Origin: Shinisaurus crocodilurus
Lineage: Eukaryota > Chordata > Lepidosauria > Squamata > Shinisauridae
DNA: 64,000 nt
Reading direction: 5' to 3'
Assembly: GCA_021292165.1 (NCBI GenBank)
Contig: CM037876.1
Coordinates: forward strand, 316,972,776-317,036,775
Shown: positions 54,483 through 64,000 of the stretch, piece by piece
How the letters are laid out: the number at the start of each line of letters is the position of its first letter
Position numbering within the stretch: position 1 is the stretch's first letter
Made by a program: the position numbers and the translations under genes
The notes under the pieces: model-generated
The model's database searches: none
Seen by the model: only the letters and a program-made list of their open reading frames with translations
What the model was told of the DNA's origin: nothing

Positions 54483-54705
54483 ATCATCATCATCATCTTT
54501 TATTTGTATGCCGCTTTTCCACAAAAATTGTGCCCAAAGCGGCTCACAACATGACAAATAAACAGTAGATATAATTAACAAAACAGCAAAGAACTCTAAA
54601 TATAATATTCAGAAAAATACAATAGACGTAATTACAGATAACCATAAACAATTCAATAATAATTATACTAAGGTTAAAAAAAAATAAAAAAAAAGGCAAA
54701 AGCAG
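54483..54705 (-). mobile_element. LINE 3' end (minus orientation)
   Basis: ATCATCATCATC tail, then TTTTATTTGTATGCCGCTTT and GTGCCCAAAGCGGCTCACAA. This is the reverse of the common lizard LINE 3' UTR that ends in (GAT)n. It sits directly against the CR1 fragment. Confidence 0.6.
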
Positions 54706-54708
54706 CAG

Positions 54709-55190
54709 CAGCTTTTGTAGCTGGAGTCAGTCAGGCCCCACCTTCCCTGGCCAGGTGTAGTGAGCCAGGGAAGCAGGGACCAGGTCTTGCGGGACTCACA
54801 GCTAGATGGTCTCCAGGCACCTTCAGCAGAAGCAGCTTTTGTAGCTGGAGTCAGTCAGGCCCCACCTTCCCTGGCCAGGTGTAGTGAGCCAGGGAAGCAG
54901 GGACCAGGTCTTGCAGGACTCACAGCTAGATGGTCTCCAGGCACCTTCAGCAGAAGCAGCTTTTGTAGCTGGAGTCAGTCAGGCACCACTCTCCCTGGCC
55001 AGGTGTAATGAAGCAGGGACCAGGTCTTGCAGGACTCACAGCTAGATGGTCTCCAGGCACCTTCAGCAGAAGCAGCTTTTGTAGCTGGAGTCAGTCGGGC
55101 CCCACCTTCCCTGGCCAGGTGTCGTGAGCCAGGGAAGCAGGGAACAACAGGTCTTGCAGGACTCGCAAGGAGATGATCTCTAGGCTCTCG
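54709..55190. repeat. 124-bp minisatellite, about four units
   Basis: The word CTGGAGTCAGTC recurs at 54721, 54845, 54969 and 55085, giving periods of 124, 124 and 116 bp. The units are nearly identical except for an 8-bp loss in the third and decay at the right edge. A CAGC-rich run (55325-55350) follows. Confidence 0.93.
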
Positions 55191-55583
55191 TCAGCTGCCT
55201 GCCATGAAGACAGGCGAGCGGTCCCTGACTGCTCCACCCCACTCACACTAGCCAGCATTTGCTGGGGCAAAATGTCCAGGGTCCAAGGGTCCACGTTAGC
55301 TCAAGCAGGCCAGCCACGAGCTATAGGCTCAGCCAGCCAGCCAGCCAGCCGTCGCCCTGGGGTGCTCACCCGGCTAAACTAACTCAGGTGCCTGGACAAT
55401 ACCCACGCTAGCTGCCAGATGGTGACCAGGGAAGAAACCAGCACAGCCCCCAAGGGTCAAAGCAGTAAAAAGTAGCCCCCCCCCAAAAAAAGTAGGCAAC
55501 TCCAAGGCCAATCAGGAGATGCCCCCAAAATTCCTACTCAGCTCCCATATGGGTGGCTGACCAATCCCTTCCTGCTGCAGCAA
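55191..55583. other. No recognised feature
   Basis: Single-copy looking sequence with (CAGC)n at about 55331-55350. Confidence 0.4.
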
Positions 55584-55633
55584 AGGCCCCCTTGTAGGCC
55601 CCTTCCAACTCTACTTTTCTATGATTCTATGAA
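55584..55633 (+). mobile_element. CR1 3' terminal fragment
   Basis: Only the last 50 bp of CR1, ending TTCTATGATTCTATG. Confidence 0.8.
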
Positions 55634-55799
55634 AAGAGTCACTGGGTGAATCACAGCCAGCTTATATAAGGGCGGTGATCTGCCTCCCAAAGTGGCCGAG
55701 CACCCCCATGTGGGCCCAGCTAATGAGGCCACCTGTATTCCTTTCTTCCTCAGAAGGGGGTTTGGGGCAATCTTGCCACAGCCTTAATGCCTGAGGGCA

Positions 55800-56475
55800 C
55801 CATGCTTTGTCACCCACTCTACATTTCCCATATGTACTATGTGGGGTGCGCTCTATGTGGGGCTGCCCTTGGGCCTGATTCAGAAGCTGCAGCTAGTGCA
55901 GAATGTGGCTGTGAGGGTGCTCCCTGGGACATCCAGCTATGCCCACATAAGACCTGTGAGAAAAGAACTGCACTGGCTGCCTATTAGCTACTGAGCCACG
56001 TTCAAGGTTCCAGTATTGTCATACAAAAAGCCCTAAACAACTTAGGACCAGGATACCTAGCAGACCGCCTTCCCTTATATGTACCCAGCCAACTGTTAAG
56101 ATTATCTGAGGAGGCCTTGTTGGTCATTCCAAGATTTTTGGAATGTCACCGTGCAGTATCTTGATGCTGGGCCTTCTCGGTAGTGGCACCCACCCTGTGG
56201 AAGAAACTCCCTCATGCAGTTTGGGAGGCAGAAAATTTGTCATCTTTTAAACGCCTCTGGAAAACGCACCTGTTCACCCAGGTTTTCCCTGGCCCATCAT
56301 TAAACTAACCATGTTGTCCCATTTTACTGCTCCTGTGCTTCTGTGTATTATTGTTGTTGTTGTTGTATTGGTTTTAAAATTGTATTTTAAATGTGATTTT
56401 AATATTTACATGGAAACTGCTAAGGGATTTTTAAAATATTTAGCAGTATAAAAATAGTACAAATAAATAAATAAG
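55800..56475 (+). mobile_element. L2-like LINE ORF2 C-terminal remnant
   Basis: Broken frames give LIQKLQLVQNVAVRVLPGTS, KELHWLPIS and later LWKKLPHAVWEAENLSSFKR, KTHLFTQVF. This is the standard end of an L2-clade reverse transcriptase protein. The 3' UTR has a (TTG)n run and an (AAAT)n tail at 56460-56475. Frameshifted and dead. Confidence 0.88.
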
Positions 56476-57111
56476 TGTACTAGTAACCTGGTTTATCCAT
56501 GTTCTACAATGTGTGCTTTGAGCTGCTTATCCTAATGATTCTGGGATGTAGCTGCTGTGATGTTAATGCTTTTGTTCCAGCACCATCCGTGCCAATTTTA
56601 TCCATGAAAAAACGGTAAAGTGGTGAGCATACTTCATGGGTTTAATGAACATTAACTTCCGACTTAATGCTTCATAGGCTGCAGTCATATTGTTCAGGAA
56701 CTGAAGTAAATGAGATAAATTGGAGCTATCATTAGTAATGTTCTGCTTAGACAAGTTAGGAGAGAACCAGGTGCTGTGCCTTGAATCTTTTCCCTAGAGC
56801 TTTGACTGCAGAGTGGCTAAGCAACAATGAGGAGTTTTGCAGTGCATTCTGGGTAATGGCATGGCCTGCTCTAAACGAGGTTTGTGATATTTGTTGGGCT
56901 GGGGTTTTGCATATTGTGCCAAAGCTTGACACTTTCTACTGCTTCATGCTTGAATGTGACCCACTGGGGACCTAGGAAAGTTTGAGATACACACTTGGCC
57001 AAGGAGCCAGAGCTGAGTTAAGCCCCTGTTGCAAGTAGCATGACCAGATTCACATAAGCTCCGGTCACCCCACTCATCCAGGGGGAGGCAGGCTTTTCTG
57101 GTTCATCGCTA
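56476..57111. other. No recognised feature
   Basis: Single-copy looking sequence; nothing recognised. Confidence 0.4.
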
Positions 57112-57119
57112 CCCCTGGT

Positions 57120-57906
57120 CAGGGATGTTGAAGAGTCCTTGGTCTCGAGTCACGAGTCGAGTCACGAGTCTTTGGACCCGAGTCTCGAGTCTCGAGTCCG
57201 AGTCCTTGGTCCAAAATGGTGACTCACGAGTCACGAGTCCTGAGTCACTCCCAAAGCTGACTCCACGAGTCCCTATTAAAATCAGTGGGGGTTTCCCCCC
57301 AACAAAATAAGGCTACTTCAGATGTGTGGCTTAAATAAATTTTAGGCACAAGTGTGCCTTTTTATTTCAAAACTCTGCAACTGATTTTGGCAAGAACAGA
57401 CCAGGCAGACAAACCCAAAATAACCAGGCAGGCAGAGGAGGCAGGGAACCCCAAAGCAGGCAGGCAGAGGCCTTTGTCTTGGACAATTCAACTGCTGAAC
57501 AGGTCAAGAAGAGACCAGGCAGGCAGAGGAGGCTGGGAACCCCAAAGCAGGCAGGCAGAGGCAGCCAAACCCAAAATGTCTGACCCTAACCCAAACCCCC
57601 CCACAACAACACATCAATCAAAATAAATCTCAACACATCGTTGGGGCTGCGCTCCTGGTAGCTGTCCATAGTGGCCGAGCAGCGGCGCGCCTCGCTTCCA
57701 TGCGCTCTTCACCGGTGATCGTGCTCCTTCTGGCACAGCCAGAAGACTCGTCAACAGCCCAGGGATGTTGACGAGTCCTTGGTCTCGAGTCCCGAGTCGA
57801 GTCTCGAGTCCCATTAAAAATATTGGGACTCGAGTCCGAGTCGAGTCAGAGGGGGGACTCAGTCCGACTCACGAGTCGAGTCCTCGAGTCCGAGTCCCCA
57901 TCCCTG
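57120..57906. mobile_element. GAGTC-rich hAT element, deletion derivative
   Basis: Same ends and subterminal GAGTC arrays as 46771. A perfect 8-bp duplication CCCCTGGT lies at 57112-57119 and 57907-57914. The GGCAGGCAGAGG array is kept, but most of the transposase-derived part is deleted (break near 57582-57612). Confidence 0.95.
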
Positions 57907-57914
57907 CCCCTGGT

Positions 57915-59077
57915 GTACCTTTGTAGGGAGAGGGGAGACTTTGGAGACTACTTCATTTAAAGCCTGTCTAGTATGAGTTTCAAAAGTTGCCATTCATCAG
58001 GAGGTGGGTGCCTCTTCTTGACTCTAATGCACAGGGGTGTACTTGCACCCACATGGACACTAGGGCACCGGACGGTGTACCATCTGCCGTTTCGCACACT
58101 CCAGAGGGTGAGGGCCATTTTAATATGTCGATAGCATACCCTAGAGAACAAGTGGTGTTCTGCAGTAGCCAGAGTATTGAACCTGGACTGAAGATCCCTG
58201 AATATAGTTCTTGCCTTCTCATTTATGAAGAAATATGTAAATTTTGGTAAGTTCTTATAAAAGAATACCTAACTGAATTCTCTCCCATCTCTAGGTTTCT
58301 GTAGAACCTCTCTAAGAAATTCCAGTGGTCTTCCTAAAAATCTGTAGGCTTCCCTTGAAATTCTCCAGAGGCTTTGCTCGAGGAAGAAACCCAACGTTTG
58401 CTTCAAATGTTGCTTTAGGTGAAATTTAAATGGCATCTTGCATGCTAAGAAGCTGAACCCAGGTCACTGGGAAGCTTCCCAGAGGAACCAAGCCACTGAG
58501 AATTTCTGGAAGATATTACCCCACACTTAACACAAACCTCATGCTGCTAGCAGAAGGTTGAAACGTAAGGGCAGTTCCTCAAGGACAGAAAAGCTGTATA
58601 TGAAAGGCCCATGGAATGTATCATGCCGGAATCAGTATTATTTATTCCACTGGATGAAAAGGAGAGTGAGAGAACTCTTCCCCGCCCCCCTGCAGATCTT
58701 TCTGTGTTTGTGTTCTTCTGTACATGACCCACAAACGGCTTGCCGTAGCAACCAATGGTAAAGTTAAGCATTAATGTGGTACCGACGCCTGGCACAAGTG
58801 TTCACTTCCTGCAGTGGGCTGTGTCCTTGGGAGATCTAAAAATGTATCACGGCATGTTTAGATCATGATGATTACACATTTGGAGCATCTGAACACCGTA
58901 GCATCTTGGTGTAAGTCCTCTGTGTGGTTTGTACATGGAATTCTTTTTACCAGGGGAAAGAGAGCTGCCCATCAATAGGAAGGCCAAGTTCATTGCTGTG
59001 GCCATGGGGAGTTGGGAGACTGTCAGAGTCTAGAATTCCTCCCTGAATCTTCAGCTTTCATTTAAAAATGAAGTTTA
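57915..59077. other. No recognised feature
   Basis: Single-copy looking sequence; nothing recognised. Confidence 0.4.
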
Positions 59078-59208
59078 GACTCTCAGCCTAACCTACCTCA
59101 CAGGGTTGTTGTGAGGATAAAATGGAGAGGAGGAGGAGGATTATGTAAGCCGCCTTGGGTTCCTTTCAGGAAAAAAGGCAGGGTATAAATATAATAAATA
59201 AATAAATA
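59078..59208 (+). mobile_element. Sauria SINE, 5'-truncated
   Basis: Body and tail only: GACTCTCAGCCTAACCTACC, CAGGGTTGTTGTGAGGATAA, GCCGCCTTGGGTTCCTTTC, AATAAATA tail. It shows the uninterrupted CCTACCTCACAGG site that is split in the 49628 copy. Confidence 0.9.
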
Positions 59209-59399
59209 TCCCTTTTGCTTAAAAATATATATAGGGAAGTGTTCAGGCTGCATTCCGCCCAATGCAGCCTGTACCCTCTTTTCCGACATTCTACCCAATC
59301 GGTTGCATTGAGATCATTGGCAAGGACTTGCCAATGATCTCAGTAGAGATCCAGATAGAGGCCCAGATAGAGGCCCAGTACAGATGATTGACAAATTTA

Positions 59400-59860
59400 G
59401 AAATAATTATTATAATTTAAATAGAAATACAGTACATCTCATCTTAGTATGGAAGACAATATGACCAGGTGACCTGTGTGCCTTGCTCAGTTTCAGGGCT
59501 GGTGCTACCATTAGGCCAAACTAGGCAGCTGCCTAGGGCGCAGGGCTAAAGGGGGCACCAGAACACCTTGGAAAAAAAAAATACAGTGCTCCAGTGGGAA
59601 GGGGGGGCTCTAAATATCTGATCTTGCCTAGGGCACCAAACTGCCTTGCACCGGTCCTGCTCAGTCTGCTGCCCAGGTGCTCCTGATGGGCAACCTCAAG
59701 GCCCTTTAGCTCTCCTTCTGATGGTTCTTGATCTTTGAACTGGACAGACAGCCCTTCAGACAGAGGATGCCTTGAAAATAGAGGTCAGTCCTCTGGCAGC
59801 CCTTCAAATAGAGGACTGTCCACTATAAAATAGGACGCATGACATGACCAACCTATCTCC
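59400..59860 (+). repeat. Unclassified interspersed repeat R with hAT insertion
   Basis: Matches 30535-30780 on both sides of an inserted element (59494-59659). Type unknown. No terminal features are recognised. Confidence 0.7.
59494..59659. mobile_element. 166-bp hAT MITE, same family as 29607
   Basis: Ends CAGGGCTGGTGCTACC and GCACCGGTCCTG. Flanks CTCAGTTT and CTCAGTCT match at 7 of 8, and the paralogous empty site at 30.6 kb has a single CTCAGTCT. It is the small internal-deletion form of the 726-bp element. Confidence 0.93.
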
Positions 59861-60427
59861 GCATTTACTGCTTGGTAAATCTGTATTAGTGATCTGTGGC
59901 AGGTGACATTGAGTGAGGTACAGAGCCTCGTGGCTAGAATGGCCTTTTAAGGGCCGGCATGCCATGCCATGCCTCGCCTGTTTTTCCCCATTGTTCTCAG
60001 ACTTTTAAGTTTATGATTTCAGATTTCTGTTCAAAAGTATTCTTTATCTATTCTGAATGATGTATATATTTGCAAGGGTGAAGTCTTGCTCCTACCCATA
60101 ATAAAAAGAGGCTCTAGATTTAACACCATAATGGTTGGGTTGCGGCGCGATGTATTTGAGGTTGAGTGTGTTTTAAAGTGGGAAGCTATTGTTATGTCTC
60201 TGAAGCCACAGTGCTGTTGATGGCTGTTGCTTTTAAGGTATTAAACTGCGCACAATAAATGGCTTGGCTTCACAGACTCAAAGGCAAACGTGGCCTTCTT
60301 TTCAAAAAAAGCTTCCAAGCCTTCAATGGATTCCACTCATATTCTTGCTTGTTGTAATGCAAAGGGGAAAGTGTGTTAAATGTACTGCCATCTGTCAACA
60401 ACTAGATTTAAACTTGATGTAATATTC

Positions 60428-60469
<42 letters not shown>

Positions 60470-60714
60470 TGATTGGTTGTTTGCCTTTGTATTTAGAGAA
60501 AAGATTTAAAAAATGGTGGAGGAGGCAAAATATGTAAAAGACAGATATATTTTCCCCCCTAGGAGAAAGTGTGCAACTCAAAAGATGGGAGGCTATGTTT
60601 TAATGAACTCTCGCACTACTGTAAGGCTTTGAGAAAATATTAAGCCTGGACTTCCCTAAACAAAAAACCAGGAAGTGGTGAGAAAGCAATATTGCAGAAA
60701 TGTGCAAATGTGTT
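59861..60714. other. Single-copy sequence with (ATT)n
   Basis: (ATT)n at 60431-60469. Nothing else is recognised. Confidence 0.45.
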
Positions 60715-60860
60715 GGACTACAACTCCCAGCATCCTCAGCCAGTATGAGGGATGCTGGGAGTTGTTGGCTGGCTGGGAGGTGCTTGAACAGCCGGCAAGC
60801 CGGAGAGTTGTAATCCAACACATCAGGCCGGCAGCAGGTTGGGGAAGGCTGTTCTAGTCT
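60715..60860. mobile_element. Diverged hairpin MITE
   Basis: GGACTACAACTCCCAGCATC pairs with GATGCTGGGAGTTGT, then AGGTTGGGGAAGGCTGTTC at the right end. Family of GTTGGACTACAACTCCCA-type MITEs. Confidence 0.6.
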
Positions 60861-61451
60861 ATGTTCAGTTCAGCTAACACTAGGATTAACACCAGAATGG
60901 CTCAGTAACTGCAGTGTCTTTGACGGTTTGTTGTGTTGTTTTGAGTGAGAAACTATTGTCATGTCTTCTCAGGAGATGCCACAGCAGCTGGCATCCTGCT
61001 GGTGGTCTTAGCAGATGGCATCTGTCATTTCCCCCACACGGAATTCCCTTCAGTACGATGCTGGGTCAATTTGTAGTATCATTTTAAGTTAAATAAAATA
61101 AAAAGGAACAAAAGAAATATTCTGGGCAAACGTCCTGGGGAGGAAATGGACACCAAGAGGCGTTCTTCCACTACTAGCAGCTTCAGCCAGTTTTCCCCCT
61201 CACCCTCCAGGCATACCAAATTTCCTCTCCGGCCCCCCATTTTGTCACACATGTGGATGGGACCACCTTTTGGTCAGCTGTAAAAGTGCTAGCTTAGACG
61301 GACCTTTGGTCTGAATCATTGTATGTTCATCTTTGCCATTTCTTTGCAACTCATTCCCCAGCTGAACAGTTTCAGAAGTACTTCCAGAACATACTGTTTT
61401 GAAAGTCCTTTTGGGGGATGTCTTTTTCTTCCATGCACACAGACCCTGTTT
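60861..61451. other. No recognised feature
   Basis: Single-copy looking sequence; nothing recognised. Confidence 0.4.
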
Positions 61452-61459
61452 GTCTACAA

Positions 61460-61594
61460 CAGTGTTCTCCAACCTTGGGTCCCCAGATGTTTTTGGCCTA
61501 CAACTCCTAGCATGCCCCAGCCAGCGTAGCTGGCTGGGGCATGCTGGGAGTTGTAGGCCAAAAACATCTGGGGACCCAAGGTTGGAGAACACTG
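61460..61594. mobile_element. Hairpin hAT-like MITE (copy 10)
   Basis: Near-perfect palindrome with a perfect 8-bp duplication GTCTACAA (61452-61459 and 61595-61602). Confidence 0.93.
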
Positions 61595-61602
61595 GTCTAC
61601 AA

Positions 61603-63363
61603 ACATAAGCACAAGGCTAAAACTGTTCCCGGTCTTTTGCCTGCAGGTGTAGAAATGAACTCAGGAATGGCCAGCAAGGACTGGGTGGCGGCGTTCGCTA
61701 TTTTGCATCAGCCTTGAGTGTTAACCGAGTGGAAACGGGTGACCTGAATTAACCACCCTCCATCCGAGGCACCCTGCAGCTTGTCTTCACTTCCCGCAAT
61801 ACTTGTCAGCTCCAAGAGAGACCAGAGCGACGCTGTCACTTAACACCCCTAGTAATCTGTCATTTTGACGTATCCACAGAATTGCCTACGGCCTCGTCTG
61901 TTTCACTGGCTGCCTTGACACTTACAGGGAGATCTCTTCCCCAATAGTTTTGAGCTCTCTTAGGGTAGATTCAGACATTTCAAGACAAGCCAACAATCAT
62001 AATAATGCTTACCATGCTGTACTTCTTCTTCTTCTTCTTCTTTTTTAGCCCCTACATTCCCCAATTTTACTATTCTAGCAAAGAATTGATGGCAGGGCGC
62101 ATGAAGAAGTGTCGTGGATCACACACACACACACACACACACACCACATACCTGCTCACTGCACACACACCACACAACCACACAGTCGTAGGGATGTACA
62201 AGAATTTCATTCCTGTTTGCAAATCATGTGAACATGTCCCGTTCGCAACCCTGAACATGTACGCAAGCAGGAGCATAATTCTCAAGACATCTTTGCATTT
62301 TCCTGAGCTTGTATCCATGTTGGCAAGTGCGCACTTCCAATGATGTGCACCCCACCCCACCCCACCCCCCAAAAATGCATTTTCACACTTTAGCCTATAG
62401 GGGGAAATGTGCTTTCGGGGTGCACACATGGAGATGTATGCATTTTTCATGTTGGTGGGGTGGGAGTGAGAATGAGGTGACACCAGCACTTGGTGAGGTG
62501 GAAAATGGAGAACCTGGACAAGCTTGAACATCACTCAATTCCCTCACCCATAGGACTCGCTGCTGCTGACCAATGCCACATTTCTCTGATTTTTCAAAAG
62601 CGAAATAGCCTTGCTGTGTTAGGCTGCAGACCTGGGGCTTCTAGATAAACCTTGAGGTGGTGAACATACCCTTGAAATTTAGACTTGAAGCCAACTTTCC
62701 ACAGCTCCAGGTTGGCCCTGGCAGGGTGTGTGTGTGCGTATGTGCGTGTGAAAGAGAGAGATGTAAATAAAGGGCCACATTTTATTAATCAAGATCTCCG
62801 AAGGGTGAAAGTGCGGGTACTAACTAAAACCGGCCATTGGCCAGTGAGGTATCCCGGGCAGATACATCCAAACCCGGGGGGTGGCGCAGCACTTCGCCCC
62901 CCCCCCCAGTTTTACACCCTCTTGGGTGCTGGGAGGTTTTCTCACAGTCCCCACCTCACGGTGCCACAGAACACCGATTCGTGTGATGTAAGCCAGCCTC
63001 ACTGGCGATCCGTATCTCCCACACTAAGCCGCAAAACTCAGCAAACGGGGAGCCTCAGGTCTCGCCAGCCACCTGAACAGTGCCATTGGATGATCACCGA
63101 ACCCGAACCCCACTGCCTATTCCTGCACTTACTAGCCCAATGTGACTGGATTAGACCAAATCACACAGAAATCCCAAAATAAAAAAACACCCAACCCTGC
63201 AACACAGTGTAGAGTAGGCGAAACACGCACATTGTCCCCAGCCCATCAGGACAATGAGCCAAAATTTCTACTCGGCCCCTGGAAATGGCGGCCAGCAAAG
63301 CCCACACTGAGAACAGGGAGGGAGGGAGCTGCAAAGAAAGAGGCCTGCACGCTCCACCTTTCT
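61603..63363. other. Unassigned sequence with simple repeats
   Basis: (CTT)n at 62022-62044, (AC)n at 62119-62143, (CCCAC)n at 62349-62370. 62760-63330 has an unusual even composition and may be part of an unidentified repeat, but no ends are seen. Confidence 0.3.
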
Positions 63364-64000
63364 CAGTCAGTCAGTCAGTCAGGCGATCACTCGTGACCGA
63401 GTAAGATTGTCTTCCAGGATTTTAAAAAAAAGAAAGAAAGAAAGTAAGAAAATTTACAAAAAGGAGATTTTAAAAGGAGGAAAATTCTAAAGAAAATTGT
63501 GTAGACTCTAGCGATGGGTCCGTAAGTGACTGTGGAGGCCAATTCTAGATCCACACAGCTTCCCACAGTGAGGACACAGGTTACCAGATGGAAGATGGTC
63601 CTGCAAAGGATTCATTTGACGTGCTTTTCGCTTAGCACATTTCTCCCTTTCACCTTGCACTCGAGCTTCTTCAAAGTCCATAGAACCTTTGTGAAAGGCC
63701 AACCTCCAGTTAGATCGTTCATGGGCCAGAGCTTCCCAGTTTTCGATGTTTATATTGCATTTTTTTAGATTAGCCTTATGAACATCTTTAAACCTCTTAT
63801 ATTGACCACCGATATTCCTCTTTCCATCCTTGAGTTGGGAATAAAGTAACTGCTTTGGGAGACAGCAGTCAGGCATTCGAACAACATGACCGGTCCACTG
63901 AAGTTGGCGTTGAAGGATCATTTTTTCAATGCTAGTAGTCTTTACTTCTTCCAGTACACTGACATTTGTTCACCTATCTTCCCAAGTAATTCGCAGGATT
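63364..64000 (-). mobile_element. Zinc-finger LINE 3' end (longest copy), runs off the window
   Basis: On the minus strand, non-LTR retrotransposon ORF2 C-terminal codons: an LRITWEDR region with one stop near 63972, then LQRQLQWTGHVVRMPDCCLP, GKRNIGGQYKRFKDVHKANL, NWEALAHERSNWRLAFHKGS and the C2H2 finger CPHCGKLCGSRIGLHSHLRT before the stop near 63508. The 3' UTR ends CACGAGTGATCGCCTGAC with a (TGAC)n tail. Other copies lie at 13803, 19741 and 34860. I do not assign a clade. Confidence 0.88.

Noticed and set aside
62004..62534. Frames over (AC)n and (CTT)n tracts
   Set aside because: Simple-repeat translation only.

Overview
The window looks like nuclear DNA from a squamate reptile (lizard or snake); I cannot name the species. 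The grounds are a Sauria-type SINE (49628-50040, 59078-59208), many CR1, L3-like and L2-like LINE tails, tRNA-Ala-derived SINEs, several hAT families with intact 8-bp target-site duplications, and abundant microsatellites. There are no operons, CRISPR arrays or complete structural RNA genes. The 5S rRNA- and tRNA-like stretches are SINE heads.

Only one convincing protein-coding gene is present: an intronless 909-codon reading frame on the minus strand (13196 to 10467). I do not recognise the family. The predicted protein is hydrophilic and probably disordered. It carries five copies of a strictly spaced module, W-x4-T-G-[K/R]-x6-Q-Q-T, with extra QQT motifs and repeated R-R-x-S-Q sites. It starts in a strong Kozak context, 21 nt after an in-frame stop, and has a possible poly(A) signal about 150 nt past its stop codon.

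Layout. 1-10 kb: the right end of a GAGTC-rich hAT element, CR1/L3 remnants, a foldback element, the first hairpin MITE, a GC-rich unassigned block and an L2-like LINE end. 10.3-13.7 kb: the gene and its flank. 13.8-28 kb: LINE fragments (one with a C2H2 finger), an internally deleted CR1, hairpin MITEs, 5S- and tRNA-derived SINEs, and hAT elements at 25733 and 26240. 28-39 kb: a 726-bp GC-rich hAT element (29607-30332), a composite 5S-tRNA SINE, and a hAT element nested in another DNA transposon (36847-38467). 39-52 kb: more hairpin MITEs, a possible solo LTR, a GAGTC-hAT copy retaining transposase dimerisation-domain sequence, and a Sauria SINE split by a TA-flanked MITE. 52-64 kb: CR1 and L2 remnants, a 124-bp minisatellite, another GAGTC-hAT copy, a hAT insertion whose empty site survives in a paralogous repeat at 30.6 kb, and a zinc-finger LINE end.

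The main story is repeated bursts of nonautonomous hAT-like DNA transposons around a single unfamiliar repeat-containing gene. Two things stand out: the gene's periodic W/TGK/QQT architecture, and a palindromic core resembling a ZNF143/THAP11 site that is shared by MITE families with different ends.
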